Positions 16,598-25,506 of a stretch of 64,000 bases of DNA are shown here, in pieces (positions within the stretch are counted from its first letter, which is position 1; the number at the start of each line of letters is the position of its first letter). The DNA is taken from the NCBI GenBank assembly GCA_016713985.1, contig JADJOD010000004.1, forward strand, positions 124,001 to 188,000. The letters are read 5' to 3'. Both the position numbers and the translations under genes were made by a program. The notes below the pieces were generated by a model, which did not search any database, had not been told where the DNA came from, and was given only the letters and a program-made list of their open reading frames with translations. Source of the DNA: Lewinellaceae bacterium (GTDB lineage: Bacteria > Bacteroidota > Bacteroidia > Chitinophagales > Saprospiraceae).

Positions 16598-17809
16598 CTA
16601 TTTTTCCCACGAACGATACTGGATGGTCCGGTCGTACACGTGGTAAAGAATTGCTTTATCAAGTTCCGTAAATGCCTGGTTGCGGCGGGCCATAACGATG
16701 GCTGCCGTGTCGCAGGCTTCGCCGAATTTATAGGTTCTGTATCCGCCGCCGTCGCCGCCCCAGGCAAAATCGGGGATAAAATTGCGCAAAAAACCGGCGC
16801 CGAACACATTGGCGAACACACCGACAACCGTGCCGGTGTTAAACATGGTGTTGATGCCACATTTAGCGTGGTCGCCCATGACGAGTCCGACAAACTGCTG
16901 GCCGGTTTTTTCAAAACGTCCCGAAACGTAGTCCCAGAGTTTTACCTCGCTGTAACTGTTCTTCAGGTTGGAGTTGTTGGTATCCGCCCCGATATTGCAC
17001 CATTCGCCGAGTACGGCGTCGCCGAGGAACCCGTCGTGTGCCTTGTTAGAATTGGCGGTCAGAATGGAGCGGGTTACTTCGCCGCCGACCCGGCAACCGG
17101 GGCCGATGGTGGTGGGTCCGTAAATTTTGGCGCCCAGTTTCAGGATGGAATCCGATCCGACCGAAACAGGGCCGCGCAACATACAGCCTTCCATCAATTC
17201 GGTGTTTTTGCCGATATAAACGGGGCCACCCGTCACGTTCAGCATGCAGCACTCCATTTTGACGCCTTCTTCCAGAAAAACATTCGCGGCAGGGCCAATA
17301 ATGGTGTTGGTAGCGGAAACGGGCTGGGATTTCCGGCCTTTGGTGATCAGTTCAAAATCGTCGGGAATGGCCTGTTTTCCCAGGAGTGTTAATTCCCAGA
17401 GGTGGTTGATCTGCACAATGGGAATGTTTTTGTCGAGATCGACACCTTGCAGGGAATGTACTTCTTCATCCTCAATGAGGTGTTCGAACTGCACCTCGTT
17501 GAGCCGGGCGGCCACCAGTTCGCCGTCGAGCAGCAAGGCTTCACTAAGCCCCAGTTCGGATATCCGCCTGCAAAGTTGTTCGTTGGGAAGAATACCCGCA
17601 TTGATAATGATATTTTCCTCCTCGATACGAATGGGGAATTTTTCCTGCAGGTATTCCTGTGTGATATAGGAGGCGGTTCCTTTCAGGTAACGCTCCCATT
17701 TTTCGCGCAAAGTCAGGATGCCTACGCGTAATTCGCCCATGGGACGGGTCGCCGTCAGAGGTAGCAGGTGGTTGCGGGCATCGCTGTCGAATAGTATGAT
17801 GTTCAGCAT
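16598..17809 (-). CDS. GlmU-family sugar-nucleotidyl/acetyltransferase
   Basis: A 403-residue protein. The N-terminus is a degenerate nucleotidyltransferase fold (ILFDSDARNHLLPLTATRPMGELRVG at residues 4-29, where the GTRP-like loop is ATRPMGE). The C-terminal half, about 165-330, is a left-handed beta-helix of hexapeptide repeats (for example VYIGKNTELMEGCMLRGPV). This is the Bacteroidota GlmU-like family thought to make UDP-GlcNAc or a related sugar nucleotide for the cell envelope. It lies downstream of rpmE2 on the same strand, separated from it by a good terminator. Confidence 0.8.
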   Translation of the reverse strand: MLNIILFDSDARNHLLPLTATRPMGELRVGILTLREKWERYLKGTASYITQEYLQEKFPIRIEEENIIINAGILPNEQLCRRISELGLSEALLLDGELVAARLNEVQFEHLIEDEEVHSLQGVDLDKNIPIVQINHLWELTLLGKQAIPDDFELITKGRKSQPVSATNTIIGPAANVFLEEGVKMECCMLNVTGGPVYIGKNTELMEGCMLRGPVSVGSDSILKLGAKIYGPTTIGPGCRVGGEVTRSILTANSNKAHDGFLGDAVLGEWCNIGADTNNSNLKNSYSEVKLWDYVSGRFEKTGQQFVGLVMGDHAKCGINTMFNTGTVVGVFANVFGAGFLRNFIPDFAWGGDGGGYRTYKFGEACDTAAIVMARRNQAFTELDKAILYHVYDRTIQYRSWEK

Positions 17810-17854
17810 GTTGTCTTTGGCAGCCTGTTGTTTTCAAAGGCAAAATTGGGAAAT

Positions 17855-17892
17855 AAAAAAGTCCCAACGCGCAGGACGCCATCGGGACTTTT
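17855..17892 (-). terminator. Rho-independent terminator of rpmE2
   Basis: On the minus strand, arms AAAAGTCCC (17892-17884) and GGGACTTTT (17865-17857) enclose an 18-nt loop and run into T6 (17860-17855). It begins 23 nt past the rpmE2 stop. Confidence 0.75.
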
Positions 17893-17914
17893 CAAAAATC
17901 GCGCCGTGCGATCA

Positions 17915-18169
17915 TTATTTCGAGAACTTCGCAAATTTCTTGTTAAATTTATCAATACGACCTGCGGTGTCGACGAATTTCATTTTTCCGGTGAAGAAGG
18001 GGTGGCTGTAGGCCGAGATCTCCATTTTTACGAGCGGGTATTCCTTGCCGTCTTCCCAGGTGACGGTCTCTTTCGAGTTCACGCAGGATTTGCCGAGGAA
18101 CGAATCGTCCGTTGAGATGTCTTTGAATACCACGAAGCGATAGTTGGCCGGATGGATATCTTTTTTCAT
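17915..18169 (-). CDS. rpmE2: 50S ribosomal protein L31 type B
   Basis: An 84-residue L31 paralogue lacking the zinc-binding CxxC set of type A. Diagnostic segments are MKKDIHPANYRFVVFKD, SAYSHPFFTGKMKFVDTAGR and the Lys-rich end. In Bacteroidota this form is the usual single L31. A near-consensus phylum promoter sits at 18225-18255 and a strong terminator at 17855-17892, so it is a compact single-gene unit. Confidence 0.93.
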   Translation of the reverse strand: MKKDIHPANYRFVVFKDISTDDSFLGKSCVNSKETVTWEDGKEYPLVKMEISAYSHPFFTGKMKFVDTAGRIDKFNKKFAKFSK

Positions 18170-18224
18170 GACTGTATTTGACTGAAAATGTGTTGTAAAC
18201 CTGTAAAATTCAAAATTCGAGGCG

Positions 18225-18255
18225 CAAAGGTAGAAACAGTATGTATGTTTTCAAA
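18225..18255 (-). promoter_or_regulatory. Bacteroidota sigma-ABfr type promoter of rpmE2
   Basis: On the minus strand: TTTG (18255-18252), a spacer of exactly 19 nt, then TACCTTTG (18232-18225). This fits the phylum consensus TTTG-N19-TAnnTTTG. The predicted transcript would have a leader of about 50 nt before the rpmE2 ATG. Confidence 0.72.
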
Positions 18256-18275
18256 ACATTTTTTAGAAAAGATGG

Positions 18276-18920
18276 TCACAAGGCCCCCGCTTTTTCCAAC
18301 AAAAACCGGTGCAGCCGCCAAACCTGCGGAATCAGCATCTGTACGCCGTCGTTCACCACGATAAAATCCGCCAGTTTAACCTTGTCCGGCTCGGGCAACT
18401 GGCCGGCGATACGCGCCCGCACCTGCTCCTCCGTGAGTCCGTCGCGTTGCATCACCCGTCTGATGCGCAGGGATTCGGGCGCGGTGACCACGATCAGGAA
18501 GTCGAGAAACCGATGGCTCCCGCTTTCAACCATCAGGGCCGCCTCTTTCAGGGTGTAAGGGCAGCCCCGGGCGGCCTGTTCTTCGTGCCAGGCGCGGCTG
18601 TGTTGTTCCACGGCCGGGTGCACAAGTGCATTCAGAGCCGCCAATTTCTCCGGATCGGCAAAGGCAAGACGGGCGACATAGGTCCGGTCGTATACTCCTT
18701 CGGGAGAATACGCCGCCGGGCCGAAAATTTTTACGATTCCCGTTTTTAATTCCAGGTCGTTGCCGATCAGCCACCTGGCCCAGGTATCGGCGTCATAAAC
18801 CGGCGCCCCCAGCGCCATGAACATACGACTGACTAAACTTTTGCCACTACCGATTCCGCCGGTAATACCTGCCCGGAGCGTTTGACGGAGGTTGTTCGTG
18901 ACGGATGTTTCCTGCGGCAT
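18276..18920 (-). CDS. coaE: Dephospho-CoA kinase
   Basis: Last step of coenzyme A synthesis, phosphorylating the 3'-OH of dephospho-CoA. The 214 residues are normal. The P-loop GITGGIGSGKS is at about residues 18-28, followed by the family's DAD motif in VYDADTWAR and the lid region around RIRRVMQRDGLTEEQVRARI (about 150-170). A KLADFIVVNDG segment precedes the end, where many homologues have ADFVIDNSG. It is 8 nt downstream of the crtY coding region's end on the same strand, so likely co-transcribed. Confidence 0.9.
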   Translation of the reverse strand: MPQETSVTNNLRQTLRAGITGGIGSGKSLVSRMFMALGAPVYDADTWARWLIGNDLELKTGIVKIFGPAAYSPEGVYDRTYVARLAFADPEKLAALNALVHPAVEQHSRAWHEEQAARGCPYTLKEAALMVESGSHRFLDFLIVVTAPESLRIRRVMQRDGLTEEQVRARIAGQLPEPDKVKLADFIVVNDGVQMLIPQVWRLHRFLLEKAGAL

Positions 18921-18928
18921 TTTTATAG

Positions 18929-20149
18929 TCAGATTTTCGGAAATACGGGCAGTTGTTTTAATGCGGTTTTAAAAAACGGCCACGTTGGCGGGGCGCTAAG
19001 TAAACGAATATCATCGGAAAAGGACGAGTCTTCATCCAAAAAGCGAAAAACCAGTTGGGGAGGCAGTTTTTTGAACAGGCCTGTAAAAAAATCGCATCCG
19101 CTCACCGTATTATCCCGCAACACCCGCAACATCACCGAATCATAAAACCGGTAGCGCCAGCCGGAGCGCAGGATACGTGGATCGGGTACACCCGTTTGTT
19201 CCCAGGCATCGGCAAAAGCGCGCAATTTGCGCTGCGTTCGTTTAAAAGCGTATCCGCTCGACGCCTTTACAAAACCACCCGCCGTGCCAATGTGGATCAC
19301 CTTGCCTTCCCTTGCCGGGGTAAACGGGTAATCGGTCATCGGGATCACACCAAACTCGGATTCTTCCACGCGGAAGTCGGCGATGCCGAGGAAATGGCGA
19401 ATATAATGCTCCAGTTCCCGGTCATATTCTTCTGCCGGGCAAAGTGCCGTCGAAAAAACCGTAAATTCCACCAGCGCCTTATGCTCCGAAAAAGGCAAAA
19501 CATACACAAACCGGGTTTCCGCTTTCTGATCGGGGCGGTAATCCATAAAGGTCATACGTGCAGGGGCAAACACCGGGTCGGGTGTTTCGATCAGCCAGCC
19601 TTTAAAATGCTGCAACATCCGGGTAAAACCGGCGGTATCGGGCGGGTGCGCGTCACTGATCGTGGAAAACGGCGGGTGTGGGTACAGGGAACTTGTTTCC
19701 GGCAATACCGGTGTTTTGGTCAGGGCCGAGTTAAATATCCATTCGCCGGAGAACCCGCCCAACGCCGTGCGCACCGTTCCCGAATGTGCATCTATGCCGG
19801 TAATATCGGCCCGAAGCCTCGTAATATTCGGATACCGGGACAATTCCGACAAAGCCCAGCGGTAAAAATCAATACCCCGGATCATGTAATACCGGTAAGG
19901 CGCAATATTCAGCACTGATTCATAACCGGGGCCGTAAAACAGGCACCGGTCCCAGGATTGGAAAACCACCGGGGGGATCGGCTCTTCAGCCGTGGCCCAA
20001 AAACACCAGGTGCGATCGTTTTTGATTTTTTCGTCGCGGTCGAGCAGGAGTATTTTTTTATCGCGAAAAAAGGGCCTGCGCGCACATTCGAGTGCCAGGG
20101 TAAGGCCGGACATGCCGGTACCTGCAAAGATGATGTCGTGCTGCTGCAT
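18929..20149 (-). CDS. crtY: Lycopene beta-cyclase
   Basis: Flavoenzyme that cyclises lycopene to beta-carotene at the membrane. The 406 residues include the N-terminal dinucleotide-binding fold (IIFAGTGMSGLTLALECAR at residues 6-24), the DRTWCFW signature (about 45-51), the FMDYR motif (about 200) and a C-terminal GGFVKASSGYAF flavin-site block (about 310). The length is typical for CrtY. Other carotenoid genes are not visible in the window. It implies carotenoid or hydroxylated xanthophyll pigments, common in this group. Confidence 0.88.
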   Translation of the reverse strand: MQQHDIIFAGTGMSGLTLALECARRPFFRDKKILLLDRDEKIKNDRTWCFWATAEEPIPPVVFQSWDRCLFYGPGYESVLNIAPYRYYMIRGIDFYRWALSELSRYPNITRLRADITGIDAHSGTVRTALGGFSGEWIFNSALTKTPVLPETSSLYPHPPFSTISDAHPPDTAGFTRMLQHFKGWLIETPDPVFAPARMTFMDYRPDQKAETRFVYVLPFSEHKALVEFTVFSTALCPAEEYDRELEHYIRHFLGIADFRVEESEFGVIPMTDYPFTPAREGKVIHIGTAGGFVKASSGYAFKRTQRKLRAFADAWEQTGVPDPRILRSGWRYRFYDSVMLRVLRDNTVSGCDFFTGLFKKLPPQLVFRFLDEDSSFSDDIRLLSAPPTWPFFKTALKQLPVFPKI

Positions 20150-20274
20150 GTTGCGCCCTCTAACAAGAAAACCGGCCGTCGGGTTTTGCCGCTTATTTTT
20201 TCCGGCGCGCGGGTTTTAATTCTCCGCGGTGACAGGTAAACAATTTACCCCCGGTTTTTCACTCTTTAAACCTT

Positions 20275-20613
20275 CTATTTTGCGCAACGAGCGTCGTCAC
20301 CACGACGGGCTATGTGTTTTTCCTTTTTAACGTCAGATGCCCATTCGCCGGTCACGTGGCAGTGATCACAACTGACGCCAAGTGCTTCACTCCATTTTTC
20401 CATCGCAAACACCAGATTTTCAGCAGGAAACGAACCCAACACCTTCAGGTTTTGGAATACGGAGTCCACCGTCACCTGTTCCCGGCCTTTGATCAGTTCG
20501 TACACCCGTGTTTGGGGGGGCCGCCAGTGGATCAAGCGGCGCCAGACCACGGAGCGCGCACGCCATGTGATTATTCCGAGACAAAGAATCAGGAAAGTTG
20601 TTTTTGTATTCAT
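20275..20613 (-). CDS. Small membrane-anchored c-type cytochrome, C-terminus probably frameshifted
   Basis: A 112-residue protein with an N-terminal hydrophobic anchor and a single heme-binding motif, CDHCH, at about residues 86-90. The context FQNLKVLGSFPAENLVFAME...ALGVSCDHCHV matches the small family related to the photosynthetic-reaction-centre cytochrome subunit, found widely in Bacteroidota as a periplasmic heme protein. The last residues (RRGDDARCAK) look foreign. One frame over, starting near 20305, reads VVTTLVAQNRRFKE, closer to the family's amphipathic C-terminal helix, so a one-base indel near 20295-20308 is likely. Distal His/Met ligands are not identifiable. The electron partner is unknown. 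Confidence 0.65.
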   Translation of the reverse strand: MNTKTTFLILCLGIITWRARSVVWRRLIHWRPPQTRVYELIKGREQVTVDSVFQNLKVLGSFPAENLVFAMEKWSEALGVSCDHCHVTGEWASDVKKEKHIARRGDDARCAK

Positions 20614-20665
20614 GGCTATGTGTTAGACAAATTCAGCGGCAAGTTAATCCCGCAAGACTTCCCGG

Positions 20666-20701
20666 TTGTGAAAATTATTCGATTTTTGTCCGCTACCTTT
20701 G
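20666..20701 (+). promoter_or_regulatory. Putative promoter of the DUF6340 lipoprotein gene
   Basis: TACCTTTG at 20694-20701 matches the phylum -7 element. A TTG at 20666-20668 is the nearest -33-like word, but its 25-nt spacer is long, so only the -7 box is well supported. Confidence 0.4.
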
Positions 20702-20714
20702 TTCTTGTTCTTAA

Positions 20715-21809
20715 ATGAATTTTTCATTACATATGTCCAAAAACGATCTCCTGCGCCTTTACTTCCGGGTTTCCATTCCCGTTTTTGCCACCATGCTGTG
20801 TATGGGTTGTATGCGCTCCACAACCCTGTCGGTGTTGCAGCCCGCGCAAATGAAAATCCCGGAACACATCGCAAAAGTGGCCGTAATTGACCGCAGCAAA
20901 CCCTCGAACGGTTGGCTGAACACCCTGGAAGGCCTTTTTTCCGGAGAAGCCATTGGCCAGGACCGGCGCAGCCGGCAGGAAGCGGTGGCCGGACTGAATG
21001 ACGCGCTCACCCGAACCCCTCGTTTTACCGTAGTCAGCACGGGCATCGAACTGGAGGGCAGTCAGGCCGGCGTCAACCTTCCGCCGGCGCTCGAGTGGAG
21101 CAGGATCGAACAAATTTGCGGCGATTACAGCGCCGACGCCGTAGCAGCCATCGAGTCGTTCGATTCGGACAACTCGATCAGCACCCGCCGCAACGACGAC
21201 CGCAAAAAAGACAAAAACGGCAACTACTACACCGTCACCACCTACGATGCCCGGCAGCGAACCGGCGTACGGATCGGCTGGCGCCTCTACGACCCGAAAA
21301 CCCGAACCATCCTTGACGAATATGTCACCGACGATTACCTCGAACGTACAGCCAGCGGCAAAACGGAGCAGGCGTCAAAAAGCAATTTGCCATCCCAGGT
21401 TTCGGTCACCCGCGACGTGGCATTCAACGTAGGTATCGAATACGGCTCCCGGATTGCCCCCGTTTATGTAAATATCAACCGGCAATACTACGGCAAGGCC
21501 AAAGGTTTTGAATCTCAAATGGAAAAAGCCGCGCGTTTTGCGCAAGGGCAGGATTGGGATCGCGCCGCCGACCTCTGGAAAACAATTGTGGAGCGTTCGG
21601 GCGAAAACCACAAAGCGGCAGGGCGTGCTGCCTACAACATGGCCGTTGCCGCAGAAGTAAAGGGCAACCTCGATATTGCGCTCGACTGGGCGCAAAAAGC
21701 ATGGAACGATTATGGCAATAAAAAGGCGCGGAATTATATTAATATCCTCAAACAACGCCAAAACGACGCCGCCAGAATCGAGTACCAGATGCCGGGAAAG
21801 AGGGTTTAA
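20715..21809 (+). CDS. DUF6340-family lipoprotein
   Basis: A 364-residue predicted lipoprotein. The signal peptide ends ATMLCMGC, with the lipid Cys at about residue 32. An internal ATG at 20736 gives a better-sized signal and a leader after the -7 box, and may be the true start. The body resembles the Bacteroidota DUF6340 family: IAKVAVIDRSKPSNG, then a region predicting oligomeric curli-secretion-like beta folds, a basic loop (RRNDDRKKDKNG) and a C-terminal TPR-like tail (ARFAQGQDWDRAADLWKTIV). The function is unknown and the location is probably the outer-membrane inner leaflet. It precedes a membrane protein gene in the same direction. Confidence 0.7.
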   Translation: MNFSLHMSKNDLLRLYFRVSIPVFATMLCMGCMRSTTLSVLQPAQMKIPEHIAKVAVIDRSKPSNGWLNTLEGLFSGEAIGQDRRSRQEAVAGLNDALTRTPRFTVVSTGIELEGSQAGVNLPPALEWSRIEQICGDYSADAVAAIESFDSDNSISTRRNDDRKKDKNGNYYTVTTYDARQRTGVRIGWRLYDPKTRTILDEYVTDDYLERTASGKTEQASKSNLPSQVSVTRDVAFNVGIEYGSRIAPVYVNINRQYYGKAKGFESQMEKAARFAQGQDWDRAADLWKTIVERSGENHKAAGRAAYNMAVAAEVKGNLDIALDWAQKAWNDYGNKKARNYINILKQRQNDAARIEYQMPGKRV

Positions 21810-21876
21810 CGATGGATTTGTTGAATAAACACTGGCATTGCAGTGCCACTATCTTATTTATAATTGCATTGAAAGC

Positions 21877-23439
21877 ATGGACCGTGCAGGAAGCCAAACA
21901 TTTGAACAACTGAACAGCGCGTTGTCAGAAGACGTTGTCAAGCAGCGTTTTGTGCCTTTTTTGAAGGAATTTTACCGGAATCGCTACGAACCTGTGGCGG
22001 ACTCCATCCAGGTGAATTTCGACAATGTGGGTACGGGCAGCTTAGTCGCCGATATTCAGATGACCTTCCGGAAAAACGACGGGTCTCCGTTCACCTGCAC
22101 CTGCGAAGCCACTTCCCGCGATAAAGCCGGTGAGGTCAAATTTTCGCTCAACCTGGTTTATTTTCTTTGGGATTGTGCGGCTTTCGGCGCCTTGTGTACC
22201 GTTGCCGCCTATGTTTATTTTTACGCCACCCAGTTCAAGTGGTTGCTTGATCTTCATCCCACCGGCAATCTGGGTTTTATCCTGGGTGTGGCGATGATCG
22301 GTTTTTTCATGTGGTATTTTACCATGCAGGGCTGGCGGAAATACCGCTACATCTACGCAGTTGAACAATTCAAACGGTACCAGGCCGACGATCAATGGGT
22401 GGCCATTGCGGAAGACGTTTTTCCTTCGCCCAACGACCCCTACATGCTGGAGTTGAAGTCACAATGTGTCTATCAGGGTTTCGGCCTGGCAGTGGTGCCG
22501 GCAGAAGGCGCAGTACGAATTTTGAACGCCCCTTCCCGCATCGGAATTTTTGGAAAAGACCGCAAAATGGTCGACTTTGTTACCCGTACCCAATGGTACC
22601 AGATGGTTTCCCAAAACGTGGGAAATGTAAAAAGTCTCCTGCCACCGGATACCGTACAAGCTTATTTCAGCAAAATACTCCGGCCGGCGCAATACCTTGT
22701 TATTGAGCCGTTTAAAAAATATATTTGGGCAGTTTTGAGCAAACCCTTCGGCCAGACCGTTTCGGTTTACGGTCGCTTTATGAGCGGCCAGCAGATTCAG
22801 AAATGGATTTTTGTGCTCTCCATTTTATCCATCATCCCCTTGTGTTATAAAGTACTCACTTTTTCCCGTGAAAACATGGCGGATCTGGAAGCGCTGAGAA
22901 ACTGGGAAAGCAAAATTAACCCGGAAGACCAGCCCGGCTACATTCCTTACGACGGCGAGCCGACAGGGGTGCCGAAACAATATCCCATTCCCAAAGATGC
23001 CCCCCGGCCCGAAATCGCTACCATCGACCTGAGTGGAAGCGGCGACGACGAAGAGGTGCCAACTATCAACCTTTCCGGGGACGAAGAGCCTGAAAAACCC
23101 GCCAAACCGGCGAAATCCGCCGTTAAACCCAAAACAGCCGCCCAGACCAACGACCCCTGCGCCGGAATCAGCGGTAAAAAAGGGTGGATCATCCAGGACA
23201 ATGCCTTTACTTCAAAAGAAAACGCCGCAGCGCGGGTAAAAACACTCCAGGCAAAAGGAATCGCCGGCCAGGCGACACCCAGAAGTTGTTTCGAAACGGG
23301 TGGCAAAGGTTATATCGTCTGGCTCGGCGCCGTCCGGCCCACAGAAAGCGCCGCGCGGGAAACGGCCAACAGTCTTGAAAAAACGCTGCAACGCCTCGGT
23401 TTGCGCAAAGGCAAACTGCTGCTGCGCGCCCTGAAATAA
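21877..23439 (+). CDS. Membrane protein with SPOR-like C-terminal domain
   Basis: A 520-residue protein not recognised as a named family. There is an N-terminal soluble region of about 95 residues, then two hydrophobic helices (about 100-120 and 135-152), a cytosolic-type middle domain, and a third helix near WIFVLSILSIIPLCYKVL (about 310-327). An acidic and Pro/Lys-rich linker (about 365-425) leads to a terminal domain, GKKGWIIQDNAFTSKENAAARVKTLQA, ending near LRALK. This last domain resembles SPOR peptidoglycan-binding repeats. I chose the ATG at 21877; the frame is open 13 codons further. A periplasmic wall-sensing end is inference. Confidence 0.55.
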   Translation: MDRAGSQTFEQLNSALSEDVVKQRFVPFLKEFYRNRYEPVADSIQVNFDNVGTGSLVADIQMTFRKNDGSPFTCTCEATSRDKAGEVKFSLNLVYFLWDCAAFGALCTVAAYVYFYATQFKWLLDLHPTGNLGFILGVAMIGFFMWYFTMQGWRKYRYIYAVEQFKRYQADDQWVAIAEDVFPSPNDPYMLELKSQCVYQGFGLAVVPAEGAVRILNAPSRIGIFGKDRKMVDFVTRTQWYQMVSQNVGNVKSLLPPDTVQAYFSKILRPAQYLVIEPFKKYIWAVLSKPFGQTVSVYGRFMSGQQIQKWIFVLSILSIIPLCYKVLTFSRENMADLEALRNWESKINPEDQPGYIPYDGEPTGVPKQYPIPKDAPRPEIATIDLSGSGDDEEVPTINLSGDEEPEKPAKPAKSAVKPKTAAQTNDPCAGISGKKGWIIQDNAFTSKENAAARVKTLQAKGIAGQATPRSCFETGGKGYIVWLGAVRPTESAARETANSLEKTLQRLGLRKGKLLLRALK

Positions 23440-23469
23440 GCGTTTCCAACGCCATTCCTTCCAGCAGTG

Positions 23470-24630
23470 ATGTTTTTCCGCAAAAATTCCGCACCCGCCA
23501 TCGTTACCGGTATTGCAGCTTTCGGGTTGCTCGCCGGTATTGTGATGTCCTGGCCTTTGTGGAATGCCGGAATGCGAAATACGTTTCCCTGCCTGCCCAT
23601 CTGGGGAGGATACCTGTTGAAAAATCCGTTTACCGGGGTATGGCCCGCCGCATTTCTGGTGTTTTTTGCATTTTTGGTACTTGTCCGGCCGGCTTTTCAC
23701 TGGTTGACCGGCGGATTATGTATCTGCCTGCTCCTGCTTTGTGGCATTGATCTCAACCGGCTTCAGCCCTGGGTCTGGTTTTATTTGCTGGTTTTTGCCG
23801 TCGTTATTTCCGGAAGAAAGGTGCCGGACTTCAACATTGCTGTGGCCTTGCGATGGTTGCTGGCGGCGGTTTATTTCTGGGGCGGCTTCAACAAACTCAC
23901 CCCGTATTTTGCCGAAGACAATTTTCCCTGGTTCTGCGATGCGTTTTCCTGGTCAAAACCGGCCGGACAATTCCCCCAACTCGGCTATGCCGTTGCCCTG
24001 CTGGAGATGTTTTTTGCAGCAGGCTTGATTTGGAACAAACTGCGGCCGGTTTTTGGCTGGATAATCCCGGTTTTTCACGGAATAATTGTCCTTTTTCTTT
24101 GGAAACTCGGCTGGAACCTCGTCGTGATTCCCTGGAATGTTGCAATGGCGGCGATGGTGTGGGTACTCCGCCCCCCCAGGAGCGATCTGAAAACCGAACC
24201 CGGCCTTGCGCCCCGCAACACGGTTGCCATTCCGGCGGCAATAGCCTGGTTCACGCCGCTACTCCATTTTTTTTATCTTTGGCCGCATCCGCTTTCCTGG
24301 GAAATGTACACCAACACACAACCTGAGGCGACTTTTTATGTTGAAAGCGGCCGACTGAATTGTACACGCGACATGGATGACATGTGGTCTGCGCTGGCGT
24401 TTGACCACCATACCCGGTTGCTGCTCGACGACTGGGCGACGAAGGAACTGCATGTGCCGGTGTTTGCCACAGAAAACACCTTTCTCCGGGTGGGAAATTA
24501 CCTCGATTGTCACGTTTGCCCGCCGGAGGACCGGGATAGTTCGAGCCTTTTTATCCTGAGGGTGGATCGTTGGGACAAATCTGCGGAACAAATGATGGAA
24601 ATACCCGGCAAAAAACTGAATAACAGATAA
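23470..24630 (+). CDS. Multi-pass membrane protein of unknown function
   Basis: A 386-residue protein with about eight or nine hydrophobic helices in the first 270 residues and a soluble C-terminal tail containing CHVC (near residue 345). The overall layout, with FWGGFNKLTPYF after the fourth helix, recalls DoxX/HTTM-type quinone- or vitamin-K-related membrane proteins, but I cannot place it firmly. I use the ATG at 23470; a GTG lies just before it. It follows the SPOR-like gene by 30 nt and probably shares its transcript. Confidence 0.55.
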   Translation: MFFRKNSAPAIVTGIAAFGLLAGIVMSWPLWNAGMRNTFPCLPIWGGYLLKNPFTGVWPAAFLVFFAFLVLVRPAFHWLTGGLCICLLLLCGIDLNRLQPWVWFYLLVFAVVISGRKVPDFNIAVALRWLLAAVYFWGGFNKLTPYFAEDNFPWFCDAFSWSKPAGQFPQLGYAVALLEMFFAAGLIWNKLRPVFGWIIPVFHGIIVLFLWKLGWNLVVIPWNVAMAAMVWVLRPPRSDLKTEPGLAPRNTVAIPAAIAWFTPLLHFFYLWPHPLSWEMYTNTQPEATFYVESGRLNCTRDMDDMWSALAFDHHTRLLLDDWATKELHVPVFATENTFLRVGNYLDCHVCPPEDRDSSSLFILRVDRWDKSAEQMMEIPGKKLNNR

Positions 24631-24679
24631 TTACCTGCAACAATACGGCTTAAAAAACCGGCAGATATTCAAAAAAAAC

Positions 24680-25489
24680 ATGAAAAAACCTTCCTTGCTC
24701 TGGCGGATAACACCTGCCGACGGCGGCCCTGCCTCCTACCTGTTCGGCACCATGCACGTACGTGATCTGCGCGCGTTCGGATGGTTAGACACGGCCCTGC
24801 AACATTTGGCGGAATGTGCCGTGTTTGCCACAGAATTTGATTTTGCGGAAACCGACGAAGCGGCCCTGGTACAGGCATTAAAACTGCCCGACGGCAAAAC
24901 GCTGGAGGAATTTCTGAAACCCGGCGTTTGGAAAAACTTAGACTTTTATTGCCGGAAAAAACTCGGAATTCCTGCCGACCAGTTGCGCCACCAGCACCCG
25001 ATGACCGTCACCACCGCCCTCATGACCGCCTTTCTGGCCGACGAGTCGGTGCACTCCTTAGACGAAACATTGTGGCATCAGGCACGGGAGATGGGCAAAA
25101 CAACCACCGGTGTGGAAACCTTTGCCGACCAATTGGCGACCCTGCATAAAATACCCTTTGAACAACAAATAAAAAGCCTCGGATGGCTGCTGAAAAACTA
25201 CGGGCGACAGCAGCGCCGCATGAAAAAAATGATGGCCTGGTATGCCGCCGGCAACATCGAACAACTCTGCAAAGCGGCTAAAAAAGATGCCAAAGGCATG
25301 CGCCGGATTCTTTTGTATGATCGCAATGCATTGATGACCAAACGTTTTAAAGAAATTGCGCGCGAAAACCCGCTGTTTTGTGCCGTTGGCGCCGGGCACC
25401 TTGCCGGGCAAAAAGGTATGTTAAGAATGTTGAAAAAAGCAGGGTTTAAGGTGAAGCCGGTCAAACGCTCCGCCCCGCCCGAAGGTTAG
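24680..25489 (+). CDS. TraB/GumN family protein
   Basis: A 269-residue protein of the TraB/GumN (TIKI-like) metalloprotease-related family. Conserved signature segments are the N-terminal SYLFGTMHVRD (about residues 19-29, GTxH motif) and the C-terminal FCAVGAGHLAGQKGML (about 233-248, GxxH motif). These frame an otherwise variable helical region. There is no signal peptide, unlike many homologues, so the product is likely cytoplasmic, or the export signal lies in a missed start. It may act as a metal-dependent peptidase; the substrate is unknown. Confidence 0.8.
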   Translation: MKKPSLLWRITPADGGPASYLFGTMHVRDLRAFGWLDTALQHLAECAVFATEFDFAETDEAALVQALKLPDGKTLEEFLKPGVWKNLDFYCRKKLGIPADQLRHQHPMTVTTALMTAFLADESVHSLDETLWHQAREMGKTTTGVETFADQLATLHKIPFEQQIKSLGWLLKNYGRQQRRMKKMMAWYAAGNIEQLCKAAKKDAKGMRRILLYDRNALMTKRFKEIARENPLFCAVGAGHLAGQKGMLRMLKKAGFKVKPVKRSAPPEG

Positions 25490-25506
25490 AACCGTGTAAT
25501 AAAAAT

